Positions 1-8,906 of a stretch of 54,301 nt of DNA are shown piece after piece. The translations under genes were made by a program, and so were the position numbers. Location of the stretch: NCBI GenBank assembly GCA_031258545.1, contig JAIRMU010000002.1, positions 1-54,301 of the forward strand, read 5' to 3'. A model generated the notes under the pieces. That model did no database searches, was not told where the DNA came from, and worked only from the letters and a program-made list of their open reading frames with translations. This DNA comes from Puniceicoccales bacterium. GTDB taxonomy: Bacteria; Verrucomicrobiota; Verrucomicrobiia; Opitutales; UBA9783. How positions within the stretch are numbered: position 1 is the first letter of the stretch; every line of letters begins with the position of its first letter.

Positions 1-999
1 GTTCAAATGTCCACAGTTTTCAATAATTCTAAGGAGTGTTGCTTCAACGTCCTTGGCCATCGACTTAGCTTCTCCGCAGATGTAAAAATAAGCACCTTTT
101 TGCAACCATTCCCACAAAATAGGTGCGTTTTCCATCATTCTATGTTGGACGTATACCTTATGCGCTTGATCTCGCGAAAACGCCAAATCCAATCGTGTAA
201 GTACGTTTTCTCGCTGACAATGGGTAATAAAGTCTTCGAGAATAAAGTCAACATCGCGATGTCGGCCTCCAAAAAATAGCCAATTGTGCCCGGTTGCTTT
301 TGATATAAGTCTGGCCTCTAAAAATGCTTTAAATGGTGCAATGCCCGTTCCTGGCCCCACCATAATGATAGGTTTTGTATTATCCGCAGGTAACTTAAAA
401 TGGGAGGCCTTGACATAAATCTGTAGAGATTCGTTTACACGTAACCTCTTGCACAAAAATCCGCTCGATAATCCCTCACCAATGCCACCTGCAACGTTTT
501 TGAAAGTAACCAATCCCACAATCAGCTCCATCACATGCGGATTTTTCATGTACGTGGAAGCAATCGAATAGGCACGAGGTCGCATAGGTTTTAACCAATC
601 GCACAACATGGAGGCCGAGAAATCCGTTTTGTGCCGATTTCTCAGGCTTGTTAAGGCCATCCAAAAATCAATTCCATCACGATGGGGCAAAGTGGCAAAT
701 ACACTTGGTTTTAATAGTAATTCGAAATGAGAACTCAGGGCTTCGTGTAGGGTTAATGTCTGCTTCGTATCGGCATCCACGATAGGTTCTTCGCCAGACA
801 ATTGCATGAGGGCAAGCAGTTTTTCAACAAATATTGCACTATTTTTAGGATAAATAAACACGACATCACCCGGTTCAAATATGCAATTTTTATCTGGAAT
901 GGAAAGTGTCACAAGGTAAACATTTCTTTCGTCCTCCACACCGGACAACAATTGTCTTTCCAATAGGACCGAGTGCATCACGTTGTCGGGGAACTTCAT
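1..999 (-). CDS. NADPH-dependent FAD flavoprotein reductase, sulfite reductase alpha (CysJ)-type, C-terminus cut by window edge
   Basis: The frame is open from an ATG at 999 to base 1 (333 codons), so only a short C-terminal piece should be missing. It carries the FAD-binding motif RAYSIAS near residue 141, the NADPH-binding GPGTGIAPF near 213 and the CGEAKSMAKDVE block near 306. These define the ferredoxin-NADP reductase half of CysJ and cytochrome P450 reductase. The N-terminal flavodoxin (FMN) domain of full-length CysJ is absent: the protein begins directly at the FAD-domain linker. Electrons therefore probably go from NADPH through FAD to a separate partner, classically sulfite reductase. 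No partner gene is visible. No clear ribosome binding site precedes the ATG; the frame stays open upstream to a stop at 1090-1092 without another ATG. Confidence 0.85.
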   Translation of the reverse strand, partial: MKFPDNVMHSVLLERQLLSGVEDERNVYLVTLSIPDKNCIFEPGDVVFIYPKNSAIFVEKLLALMQLSGEEPIVDADTKQTLTLHEALSSHFELLLKPSVFATLPHRDGIDFWMALTSLRNRHKTDFSASMLCDWLKPMRPRAYSIASTYMKNPHVMELIVGLVTFKNVAGGIGEGLSSGFLCKRLRVNESLQIYVKASHFKLPADNTKPIIMVGPGTGIAPFKAFLEARLISKATGHNWLFFGGRHRDVDFILEDFITHCQRENVLTRLDLAFSRDQAHKVYVQHRMMENAPILWEWLQKGAYFYICGEAKSMAKDVEATLLRIIENCGHLN

Positions 1000-1143
1000 A
1001 TTTATTATTTTTTGTAATAAATGGTATTTTAGCTTACAAAGCGAGCAGAAAGTGCTTGAAAGATGCCCCTGTGGGATCAGTGGTCCACTCTAATCCTGCG
1101 CAGTTGCAAACCTTTTTACAATGCCTTACATTGTTTCTCCAGT

Positions 1144-2130
1144 CTATGCAACTTCTCCCCGAAATACCTTTTCGCCTTGCAAACCCTTTAATAATCCTTG
1201 TTCACACCTTACCCAAAACTCAGACTCCGTTGAACTCTTTAGAATCTGTCCCCAAAAATCTCCATCTGCATCTATGGCGGGTCCTATGTACTTGCAAAAA
1301 TTCTTTAGAAGTCCCAATTTGTTGGCATTTCGATTTAATTTAAAGGTTTTGTCAATTTTTTGCAAGTATTCGAATACGTGTTTATAACGCGGGTAATCAA
1401 TGGGGTGACCTTTATTGTGGCTATGCCACTGGGAAAAAATCCATGGATTACGTACGGCGGCCCTTCCCAACATGGTCCCCCAACATCGGGTAAAACTCAA
1501 AACGTATTTTATGTCATCGAGTGTATTGATGTCTCCATTGGCAATGATGGGAATGGGTAATTTTTCTACGGCACGTCGAATGAAGTCGTACCGGATTTGT
1601 CCTCCATAGCGGTCTTTCACGGTACGTGCATGAATGGTAATGGAATCTACCTGCGCTTCGTGCAAAATATCTAAAATTTTTTCAAAATTCTCCGCATGTT
1701 CAAAACCAATTCTCATTTTTACACTCAATGGCTTAGAACAACCTGTTCGCAGTGAACAAATTAATGTTTTCAAAAGAGGTAAATTTTTCAAAAGTCCACC
1801 GCCTGCTTGCTTTTTATAAATTTTTGGCACCGGACAACCTACATTAAAATCGATGCCCGCAATGGGATATTTTTGTAAAATTTCTGCGTTCCTCAACAAA
1901 GCATCCGGATCATTACCCATTAATTGTATCCACAGAGGACATTTATCCGCATACGCCAAATTATCTTCAATCTGGCGAGGATTGAGGGTGAAATTTTTGT
2001 GCACACGTACAAATTCACTCACATAAGCATCGGGCGCGCCGTATTGATTTAATATTTGCCAAAACGGGCCCTGCGTTAAATGCCGCATGGGTGCCAATGC
2101 AATACCGCCCTGAGGAAAACCATGCGTCAT
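1144..2130 (-). CDS. dus: tRNA-dihydrouridine synthase
   Basis: This 328-residue FMN enzyme reduces uridines in the D-loop of tRNA. The TIM-barrel signatures are in order: ALAPM (residues 11-15) at the FMN site, NVGCPVPKIYKKQAGGGLL with catalytic Cys99, the KMR segment near 140, ITIHARTVKDRYGG near 165-177, and IIANGDI with GRAAVRNPWIF for the phosphate cradle. It is full length for the family; I cannot assign DusA, DusB or DusC. The ATG at 2130 follows the stop codon of the upstream nuclease gene directly (TAAATG), so the two are almost certainly co-transcribed and translationally coupled. Confidence 0.93.
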   Translation of the reverse strand: MTHGFPQGGIALAPMRHLTQGPFWQILNQYGAPDAYVSEFVRVHKNFTLNPRQIEDNLAYADKCPLWIQLMGNDPDALLRNAEILQKYPIAGIDFNVGCPVPKIYKKQAGGGLLKNLPLLKTLICSLRTGCSKPLSVKMRIGFEHAENFEKILDILHEAQVDSITIHARTVKDRYGGQIRYDFIRRAVEKLPIPIIANGDINTLDDIKYVLSFTRCWGTMLGRAAVRNPWIFSQWHSHNKGHPIDYPRYKHVFEYLQKIDKTFKLNRNANKLGLLKNFCKYIGPAIDADGDFWGQILKSSTESEFWVRCEQGLLKGLQGEKVFRGEVA

Positions 2131-2586
2131 TTAGTCTTTTATCCAATTTTTTGCCAAGTCTTTGACATCCGGTAAGTCTTGGAACAAACCGCGATCTACC
2201 CACAGAGGTTTTTTATGCGTTAATGCCAGTAAAATGGCGTCACTCGGCCTCGAATCCAGTTCAACAATTTTAATAATTCCCTCGCATTGTTGTTTCAGCA
2301 ATACTCGAGCAAAAAATATGCCCTCTTTCATGTCTGTAATGACGATGTGCTGCACCTCAATGTCGAATCCAAAACACAAGTTGCGAATAAAATCGTAGGT
2401 TAAAGGCCTCGTTACGTTGCGGGCTTGTTGACAAGACGTAATTTGTTCACCCATTAAAAGATCCACGTAGATGATAAACGTTTTTTCGTTATTTCCCAAA
2501 AATAAGGCAACACCTTTGGGGGTTGTAACAATATTCTTAATGATAACTTCTACAACTTCACTGCGCATGTGGTTATAAAATGACAT
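2131..2586 (-). CDS. Bifunctional nuclease family protein (DUF151/BFN)
   Basis: A 151-residue protein of the DUF151 family, for which combined RNase and DNase activity has been reported in some members. The family core is visible: the VEVIIKNIVTTPKGVALFLGN start, then the conserved LDSRPSDAILLAL block near residue 118, which holds the family's acidic residues. An internal Met7 (2568) is a possible alternative start and would give the more usual N-terminus. The gene is first in a two-gene minus-strand operon with dus. The short gap to 2661 must hold divergent promoters for this operon and the secreted repeat protein. Confidence 0.85.
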   Translation of the reverse strand: MSFYNHMRSEVVEVIIKNIVTTPKGVALFLGNNEKTFIIYVDLLMGEQITSCQQARNVTRPLTYDFIRNLCFGFDIEVQHIVITDMKEGIFFARVLLKQQCEGIIKIVELDSRPSDAILLALTHKKPLWVDRGLFQDLPDVKDLAKNWIKD

Positions 2587-2660
2587 GATCTAGGATTTAG
2601 AAAATGTTTTTTTCAAAAAATATACTTGCCGTACCATTTTTTGTCCCCTAAAATCACGAT

Positions 2661-3356
2661 ATGAAAGCTGGTTTTTTAAAGAATGTGCTATTTGTAATTA
2701 CAAGTATAATAAGTTGCGCAAGCTTAAATGCCAATTGGTATTGCAAGCTATGCAAGCAATCCCATGAAGATGGTAAAGTTTGTCCGGAAACTAATTTTTC
2801 AAAAGACCAGGCGGATGCTTTCTGGTGGGGATATGTGGTATGTCGTGGTCATTATATGCCCCTACCTTTATTATCCAAAGATCAAATGAAAGCTTTTTTA
2901 TGGGGGTGTAGCATGGGTGCTTATCAAGAAAAACATCCCGAAGTAACGCAAACAACCTATCTTGAGGATTTAAAAAGGAATCCGAACAAACATGATTATG
3001 TACCGAGCATACGTGATTTGTTCAAATGTCTATTAGACAAAGACATAAATTATCCAGAGGCAAACTTTGAAGGGTTAACAGAGGAGCAAAAAAACGCTTT
3101 TGAGTGGGGACGGTGGGTATGTTATATGATGGTGCATGGAGGAGTGCCCAATCCTCTCATTGGATTTACGGACATTAAACGCAACACATTTATGTTGGGT
3201 TGTGGATATTGTTGTTTTGTACGTGCAGGCTTTTTAACAGCAACCGGAAACGGAGTGCCTACAACAACTGAACTTAGACAGTTTATATCGCAAATAAATA
3301 TCGCAGCATTCACAGTACAAGCAGCAACGCTATTCAATGGTATGTTTAGGCAGTAA
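2661..3356 (+). CDS. Secreted cysteine-rich protein with four AFxWG helical repeats, unknown function
   Basis: I do not recognise this 231-residue family. A signal peptide covers residues 1-24 (Lys-rich start, hydrophobic run, likely cut after LNA). The mature start holds WYCKLC and a third Cys41, a possible small metal or disulfide knuckle. Four internal repeats follow: SKDQADAFWWG (47-57), SKDQMKAFLWG (72-82), TEEQKNAFEWG (140-150) and FTDIKRNTFMLG (169-180). Three of them continue into a similar C-x-x-x-G or G-x-x tail, suggesting a repeated helical hairpin with an aromatic-glycine face. The gene stands alone, divergent from the nuclease operon and followed by a possible stem-loop. Export to periplasm or host is inferred from the signal peptide. 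Functional identity is open. Confidence 0.7.
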   Translation: MKAGFLKNVLFVITSIISCASLNANWYCKLCKQSHEDGKVCPETNFSKDQADAFWWGYVVCRGHYMPLPLLSKDQMKAFLWGCSMGAYQEKHPEVTQTTYLEDLKRNPNKHDYVPSIRDLFKCLLDKDINYPEANFEGLTEEQKNAFEWGRWVCYMMVHGGVPNPLIGFTDIKRNTFMLGCGYCCFVRAGFLTATGNGVPTTTELRQFISQINIAAFTVQAATLFNGMFRQ

Positions 3357-3370
3357 AATTTTCATGTTGG

Positions 3371-3396
3371 CAAGACCTACTTCCATGTAGGTTTTG
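3371..3396 (+). terminator. Candidate stem-loop terminator after the secreted repeat protein
   Basis: Arms of about ten base pairs, with one G-T wobble, flank the loop TTCCAT (3381-3386). The core arms are ACCTAC and GTAGGT, and the T-run lies in the descending arm. There is no long T tract after the stem, so the terminator role is plausible rather than firm. Confidence 0.4.
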
Positions 3397-3531
3397 CGCT
3401 CCTGAATAACAAAAAATTACATTAACATCCAGTCCACTTAAAATATGCTACTAGATATTAAACATCTGCAGGTATAATTAATCATACATATCAACAGCTG
3501 TAATAAATGGTGGATGTTTTTCTATTCATTT

Positions 3532-3550
3532 GTTAAAAAATATTTTTAAC
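3532..3550. promoter_or_regulatory. Perfect 8-bp palindrome upstream of pfp
   Basis: The arms GTTAAAAA (3532-3539) and TTTTTAAC (3543-3550) surround a 3-base centre and end 20 bases before the pfp start codon. It could be an operator or part of an AT-rich promoter. No protein binding can be claimed from sequence alone. Confidence 0.3.
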
Positions 3551-3570
3551 GTATCTCTAACAAAATTTCT

Positions 3571-4758
3571 ATGAAAATTGCTATTTTAACATCAGGAGGT
3601 TTGGCTCCTTGTCTTTCGGCGGCCATAGGTGGATTTGTGCAACGTTATACCGAGCTCGATAAAAGCGTTGAAATTATAACGTATCTAAACGGATACCAAG
3701 GGCTTTTACTGGGACAATCGCGTGCGATCACGGAACAAGCGCGTTCAGAGGCTTATCATTTATTGAAATTTGGTGGCAGTCCTATTGGCAACAGTCGTGT
3801 GAAGTTGTCCAACGTGAAAGATTGCGAGAAAAAAGGACTTATTCGTGCGGGCCAAAATCCATTTGAGGTTGCCGCACATCAATTGATAAAAGACCAAATT
3901 GACATACTTCATACCATTGGTGGCGACGACACCAGTACAACGGCTGCCGAATTGGCACATTTTTTGGCACAAAACAATTATCCTCTGCGTATTGTTGGCC
4001 TGCCTAAAACAATTGACAACGACATTTTCCCGATCCGCCAAAGCCTTGGGGCAACAACTGCGGCCGAACAAGGCACTATCTTTTTTGAAAACGTCGTTCA
4101 CGAACACAGTGCCAATCCTCATATATTAATCATACATGAAGTCATGGGACGCAATTGCGGATGGTTGACCTACGCGACTGCATCGTGTTACACCTCGCGA
4201 TTGATTCACAAAATATTTGCTCCCGCTTTGGGATTTCCAAAAGAGAAATTTGAAATTCATGGCATTTACATTCCGGAAATTGAATTTGACTTAGAACAAG
4301 AGATTAAACGACTGAAGCCATTGTTCGATCGGTTGGGATGTTTAAATTTGTTCGTCAGCGAAGGGGCCTGCGTTACCGCCATCGTTAGGGAATTGGAAAA
4401 AAACGGTGAGACAGTTACACGGGACGCGTTCGGCCATATAAAATTGGACCACATTAATGCGGGCAAATGGGTTGGGGAACAGTTTTCCAAAGCTTTAGGT
4501 GCGCAAAAAATGTTGGTACAAAAAAGTGGCTACTTCGCTCGTTCGGCCGCACCCAATGCATTTGACCTGCATCTCATTCAATCGTGCGTGGATTTTGCGG
4601 TCGAATGTGCATTCAAGGGAACCAGTGGTTTGGTGGGACACGACGAAACGCAAGGCGACACCTTACGCTGCATCGAATTTGAAAGAGTAAAAGGGGGCAA
4701 AGTATTGGATGTCAATGACTTGCGTGTGCAACAATTTTTACAATCCATTAACAGGTAA
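3571..4758 (+). CDS. pfp: Pyrophosphate-dependent 6-phosphofructokinase
   Basis: A 395-residue phosphofructokinase that phosphorylates fructose 6-phosphate in glycolysis. Two positions separate the PPi-using from the ATP-using branch, and both are PPi-type here: Asp120 in the GGDD motif (117-120), where ATP enzymes have Gly, and Lys146 in PKTIDND (145-151), where ATP enzymes have Gly. Other family blocks are LTSGGLAPC (7-14), QSLGATTAAEQG and MGRNCGWL. The reaction is reversible and saves ATP, a common choice in PVC and energy-limited bacteria (known for the family). The gene is monocistronic and convergent with nrdA. No Shine-Dalgarno sequence is evident before the ATG at 3571. Confidence 0.93.
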   Translation: MKIAILTSGGLAPCLSAAIGGFVQRYTELDKSVEIITYLNGYQGLLLGQSRAITEQARSEAYHLLKFGGSPIGNSRVKLSNVKDCEKKGLIRAGQNPFEVAAHQLIKDQIDILHTIGGDDTSTTAAELAHFLAQNNYPLRIVGLPKTIDNDIFPIRQSLGATTAAEQGTIFFENVVHEHSANPHILIIHEVMGRNCGWLTYATASCYTSRLIHKIFAPALGFPKEKFEIHGIYIPEIEFDLEQEIKRLKPLFDRLGCLNLFVSEGACVTAIVRELEKNGETVTRDAFGHIKLDHINAGKWVGEQFSKALGAQKMLVQKSGYFARSAAPNAFDLHLIQSCVDFAVECAFKGTSGLVGHDETQGDTLRCIEFERVKGGKVLDVNDLRVQQFLQSINR

Positions 4759-4827
4759 ATTTGCCTCACCTACAATGGGCTCCCATTTTCTTCCAAGGCG
4801 TGAAATCATGTTTGGGTGATAGGGTGA

Positions 4828-7107
4828 TTAAATTTTGCACGCACCACCCAAACAAACATCCGATGTGGCTTCCTGTTCGGACCCGTGGTCACGTGTATTG
4901 TGATAATATAAGGTCTTAATACCCATAGAATACGCAAACAGAAGATCTTTTAATAAAATTTGCATGGGAATCTTTTGATCCGGATATTGGTAGGGATCGT
5001 AATTTGTATTTGCCGAGATGGATTGATCCACAAATTTTTGCATAATGCCCACCGTCGTGAGATACCCTCTATTATTGGGTATTGTCCATAAAAGTTCATA
5101 TTTGTGACCAAGCGTTTCTACATTTGGAACAACCTGTTTAAAAATGCCCTCTTTACTCTGCTTTACGGAAATAAGCGCCCTTGGCGGTTCAATACCGTTG
5201 GTGGAATTACTAATTTGGGAAGAGGTTTCCGACGGCATAAGGGCCGTTAGGGTACTGTTACGCATACCATACTGCATAATTTCTTTGCGTAAACTCTCCC
5301 AATCCATTTTCAACTGACCCGGGGTCACCACTTTGTCGATTCCTTTTTTATAATACGTATCTATCGGTAAAATTCCCTTCGAATATTTTGTTTCCGAAAA
5401 ACGTTTGCAGGGCCCCTTCAACTTTGCAAGTGCAACGGATGCTTTGATACAATAATATTGAAACATTTCAAATAACTCGTGCGTCACTTCCAAGTGTTTA
5501 TCATCGGAAAATTTCAAGTCCCTTTGTGCCAAAAAAGTTGCGTAATTGATGACCCCAATTCCCAGTGCACGACGTTCAATGGTACTATGCTTCGATTCGC
5601 AGACGGGATAACTTTGGTAATCAATCAAACTATCAAGCGCGTACACCAATAACCGCGTACACGTTTGCATTTTTTCCTGATCCATACCGATATTGCCCAA
5701 ATTAATCGCCGCCAAGGTACACAATGCAATTTCTCCGGAAGATTTGTCTTCTAAACTTAACGTCTTTGTGGGCAAAGTAACTTCTGCGCATAAATTGGAC
5801 TGTTTTATGGGGGCTATGGATGGGTCGAATGCAGAATGCGTGTTGCAATGATCCACATGCATGATATAAATGCGTCCCGTACTTGATCGTTCCCGCATCA
5901 AGAGCGAAAATAGGTCCACCGCCTTTACTTTTTTCCTAAACAGAATCTTGGCATCATTTTCGTACCGTTGGTACAATTGGACAAACAGTTCCTGATCGGC
6001 AAAAAATGCCTGATATAAGTCTTGAACCTCGTGGGGAGAAAATAAGGTAATTTCCTGCTCTTGCTGCAATCTTCGGTATAAAAAACCGTTAATTTGTACG
6101 CCATAATCCAGGTGACGTGCTCGGTTTTCTTCGGTACCTCGATTATTCTTTAGCACCAACATGTCTTCGATTTCGTAATGCCATAATGGATAGTAAACCG
6201 TTGCGGCACCCGAACGAATGCCTCCCGCAGAGCAACTTTGTACCGCCGATTGAAAGAATTTAATAAAAGGCGTAATGCCGGTATGATAGGCGGCTCCATT
6301 GCGGACAGGAGAACCTTTTGTCCTAATTTGTCCCACGTTGATGCCGATACCTGCGCGTTGAGAAACGTAACGGACAATGGCAGCACCCGTTGCCGATATA
6401 CTGTCCAACGAATCTCCACATTCCAGGAGAACGCATGAACTAAATTGTTTAAGGGGCGTACGAACACCTGCCATAATGGGCGTCGGTAAAGAAATATCTT
6501 GTTCGGACAAGTGTTTGTAAAATTCACACACGATATGGGATCTTCCTTCTGGATCGCTCGAAAAATCTTGAAATAAAGCCAGCGTGATACACATAAGTGA
6601 CATTTGCGGGCTTTCTAAAATTTCTCCCGTAACCCTGTTTTGTACCAAGTATTTTCCTTCAAATTGTTTGGCGGCTACGTAAGAAAGCTCCAAGTCCAAT
6701 GCGTGTCTAATTTTTGTGTCGAAAAAATCTAATGCTTCTTTGGTGTATTTTTCCAATAATTGAGAATCATACCAACCCTCCGCACACATTTTTTTTACGT
6801 GATCGTAAAGTGCTGGAACTTCCCAGCTTCCATAGGCAGATTTTCTGATTTTCAAAACGGCTAAACGTGCAGCTACGTATTGATAATTGGGCGCTTCCAG
6901 GGAAATTTTATCGGCAGCTGACTTTATGGTCATATCATGAATTTCAGCCGTTGTGATTCCTTCGTAGACTTGAATGCCCGCATGCAAAACAATGTCCGAC
7001 ATGGATACACCTTCCAACCCCTCGCATGCGTACCCTACTATTTTGTGAATGTATTCTTCATCGTAAGGGACCTTACGTCCATCTCTCTTAATGACATTGA
7101 TGCCCAT
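4828..7107 (-). CDS. nrdA: Class Ia ribonucleoside-diphosphate reductase, alpha subunit
   Basis: A 759-residue catalytic subunit that reduces ribonucleoside diphosphates to deoxy forms. An N-terminal ATP-cone (about residues 5-90) provides allosteric control. Strings recalled from the E. coli enzyme are present, including GKYLVQNRVTGEI, FSSCVL (redox Cys), SQRAGIGIN, SNLCAEVTLPTK (active-site Cys and Glu), IALCTLAAINLG (second redox Cys) and NSTLTALMPSETSSQISN. The tail GGACKI keeps the C-terminal cysteine that shuttles electrons to thioredoxin or glutaredoxin. Start ATG 7107 lies 4 bases after the nrdB stop codon. The order is nrdB-nrdA, the reverse of E. coli. trxA at 10.5 kb could supply electrons. 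Confidence 0.97.
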   Translation of the reverse strand: MGINVIKRDGRKVPYDEEYIHKIVGYACEGLEGVSMSDIVLHAGIQVYEGITTAEIHDMTIKSAADKISLEAPNYQYVAARLAVLKIRKSAYGSWEVPALYDHVKKMCAEGWYDSQLLEKYTKEALDFFDTKIRHALDLELSYVAAKQFEGKYLVQNRVTGEILESPQMSLMCITLALFQDFSSDPEGRSHIVCEFYKHLSEQDISLPTPIMAGVRTPLKQFSSCVLLECGDSLDSISATGAAIVRYVSQRAGIGINVGQIRTKGSPVRNGAAYHTGITPFIKFFQSAVQSCSAGGIRSGAATVYYPLWHYEIEDMLVLKNNRGTEENRARHLDYGVQINGFLYRRLQQEQEITLFSPHEVQDLYQAFFADQELFVQLYQRYENDAKILFRKKVKAVDLFSLLMRERSSTGRIYIMHVDHCNTHSAFDPSIAPIKQSNLCAEVTLPTKTLSLEDKSSGEIALCTLAAINLGNIGMDQEKMQTCTRLLVYALDSLIDYQSYPVCESKHSTIERRALGIGVINYATFLAQRDLKFSDDKHLEVTHELFEMFQYYCIKASVALAKLKGPCKRFSETKYSKGILPIDTYYKKGIDKVVTPGQLKMDWESLRKEIMQYGMRNSTLTALMPSETSSQISNSTNGIEPPRALISVKQSKEGIFKQVVPNVETLGHKYELLWTIPNNRGYLTTVGIMQKFVDQSISANTNYDPYQYPDQKIPMQILLKDLLFAYSMGIKTLYYHNTRDHGSEQEATSDVCLGGACKI

Positions 7108-7111
7108 AATG

Positions 7112-8230
7112 CTAAATTTCTATGTTGTTGAGATCGGATGGATCTACCGTAGCATTGATTTGATTGGTAAGGTAGGAACTCAATTCAACTTCCTGGGGAG
7201 CCACTTGAACGTGATCGGAATTGAACCACGTATCGATCCACGGAATAGGGTTAGATTTAACGTTAAACCTAGGTTTCATATGGAGAGATTCCATACGGGT
7301 ATGGGCCAAATAAAAGATGTAATCTTTTAAAATTTTTTCATTTAATCCTAATATAGATCCATCTTTAAAAAGGTATTTCGTCCATTCTATTTCTTGCGCC
7401 ACCGCATCCAAAAACAATTGTTCGCATTCAACGTGGCAACTCTGGCATACATTTTTCCAATCCTGACCTTCGCTGCCATCCGATAATAAAGCAATCAATT
7501 TCCTTGTCCCTGCCCAATGCAATATTTCGTCGCGTGCAATTAACTTTATGATTTTGGCATTTCCTTCCATGAGTCCCCTCTCGGCAAATGCAAAAGAACA
7601 GGCAAAAGAGACGTAGAAACGAATGGATTCCAAAGCATTGACCGCATGAATTGCCAAAACAATCATTTTCATGTGCTCTTTTACGTCGTAAGATACCTGC
7701 ATGCCCTTCGATCGAGCATCTGCAAGGATGTTGTAGCGATGTAATTGGTTGTAATAAAAAGAAATACTGGCGGCTCTTTTTCGAATTTCTGGGTTAATAA
7801 CAATATTGTTGAAAACGACATCCGGATGTCGTTCAATGGCTCGAATGATATGCGTATAGCTTCTGCTGTGAATGGTTTCGCTGAACGACCAAGTGGCAAT
7901 CCATGTTTCAACTTCAGGCAAAGATACGATGGGTAAAAAAAGTATATTGGGGGATCGCCCTTGGATACTATCCATCAGCGTTTGATACTTTAAATTGCTG
8001 AGGAAAATATGTTTTTCATGAGGCGCCAACGTCTCATATTGAATACCGTCAATTGAAACATCTATTTCTTCGGGACGCCAAAAAAATGAAAGCTGTTTAT
8101 CGATGAGTTTTTCAAAAATGGGATACTTTTGTTGATCGTATCGAGCAACGTTAACGGACTGACCTAAAAAAATGGGTTCCTGCAGTTGATTATTGGGCGT
8201 TGTACTAAATGTTTCGTAACGTCTATTCAT
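7112..8230 (-). CDS. nrdB: Class Ia ribonucleotide reductase, beta (radical) subunit
   Basis: A 372-residue di-iron subunit that generates the tyrosyl radical for NrdA. Visible ligands and radical site are Asp57 (RPEEIDVS), Glu118 and His121 (FSETIHSRSYTHI) and Tyr125 in the same block, matching the radical tyrosine of E. coli NrdB. Later ligands lie in the ESIRFYVSFACSF and ARDEILHWAGT segments. Chlamydial NrdB lacks the tyrosine (established knowledge), so this enzyme is the ordinary Tyr-radical kind. A strong ribosome binding site, AGAGGAG, stands about 10 bases before ATG 8230. A dyad in the upstream region (8247-8269) may regulate the operon. Confidence 0.97.
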   Translation of the reverse strand: MNRRYETFSTTPNNQLQEPIFLGQSVNVARYDQQKYPIFEKLIDKQLSFFWRPEEIDVSIDGIQYETLAPHEKHIFLSNLKYQTLMDSIQGRSPNILFLPIVSLPEVETWIATWSFSETIHSRSYTHIIRAIERHPDVVFNNIVINPEIRKRAASISFYYNQLHRYNILADARSKGMQVSYDVKEHMKMIVLAIHAVNALESIRFYVSFACSFAFAERGLMEGNAKIIKLIARDEILHWAGTRKLIALLSDGSEGQDWKNVCQSCHVECEQLFLDAVAQEIEWTKYLFKDGSILGLNEKILKDYIFYLAHTRMESLHMKPRFNVKSNPIPWIDTWFNSDHVQVAPQEVELSSYLTNQINATVDPSDLNNIEI

Positions 8231-8246
8231 GTGATGAGAGCTCCTC

Positions 8247-8269
8247 TAGTGACACCTTGTTTATCACTA
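8247..8269. promoter_or_regulatory. Inverted repeat in the nrdB / Nudix divergent promoter region
   Basis: TAGTGA (8247-8252) and TCACTA (8264-8269) form a perfect 6-bp dyad with an 11-base spacer, between divergent nrdB and the Nudix gene. It does not match the NrdR box consensus as I remember it. An operator for another factor is possible. Confidence 0.3.
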
Positions 8270-8325
8270 AAACACCTGAAACTCGACAAATCAAATAAAA
8301 AATTTTAGGGTTGAAATAGTAACGT

Positions 8326-8844
8326 ATGTCCCATGAAGATAAACAGACTTTTCGAAACAGTATCAAAATTGTTCTCCTGAACGATACCCATGAGCTGCTG
8401 CTGCTTTTTACGGAAGATCCTCATATTACATCCATTGATAATGTTTACCAAGGTGGGTTTTGGCAGCTCGTTGGAGGTAAAATAGAAACGGGTGAAACGT
8501 TGGCACAAGCTGCCGCAAGAGAATTATTTGAGGAAACGGGATTGACGCACAACGAGGTCGTTTTTGGCAACGTCATTTGGGAGGGGCAATGCGATCTTAG
8601 GCTACACGGTACGGCAACGCGTATAAATCAGCAGTTTATCATGGCTCGGACCTCTCAAATGGTCACTTCCTTGCAACATTTAACGCAGGAAGAAAAACAA
8701 GTGGTTAAAAAATTGCAATGGTTTTCACTGGATCAAATAAAAAATACTCCCGAGACCATATACCCCACAACGCTTCCAAAACATTTAGAAGCCATTATAC
8801 AGGGCCGTATACCCACTATGCCCATAAAAATAAACTTATCGTAA
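8326..8844 (+). CDS. Nudix hydrolase
   Basis: A 172-residue protein with an intact Nudix box at residues 51-73: Gly51, Glu57, then REL-F-EE-T-G-L at 65-73, fitting G-x5-E-x7-REU-x-EE-x-GU. Such enzymes hydrolyse nucleoside diphosphates linked to another moiety using Mg2+; the substrate cannot be read from sequence. It is transcribed divergently from nrdB, so a nucleotide-pool cleaning role is attractive but inferred. The start ATG 8326 has no obvious Shine-Dalgarno sequence. The domain fills most of the protein, leaving a short basic-aromatic C-terminal tail. Confidence 0.88.
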   Translation: MSHEDKQTFRNSIKIVLLNDTHELLLLFTEDPHITSIDNVYQGGFWQLVGGKIETGETLAQAAARELFEETGLTHNEVVFGNVIWEGQCDLRLHGTATRINQQFIMARTSQMVTSLQHLTQEEKQVVKKLQWFSLDQIKNTPETIYPTTLPKHLEAIIQGRIPTMPIKINLS

Positions 8845-8906
8845 AACGCAAAAACACACGAAGCAATCGTGCAAAAGGGGTTACTTTTTAAAAATTGTGT
8901 TAGTTC

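Noticed and set aside
906-1343. 145-codon plus-strand frame over the reductase start and dus end
   Set aside because: Runs antisense to two recognised genes and resembles no protein.
8247-8269. NrdR box upstream of nrdB
   Set aside because: The dyad TAGTGA/TCACTA does not match the NrdR consensus I know, so only an unassigned operator is claimed.
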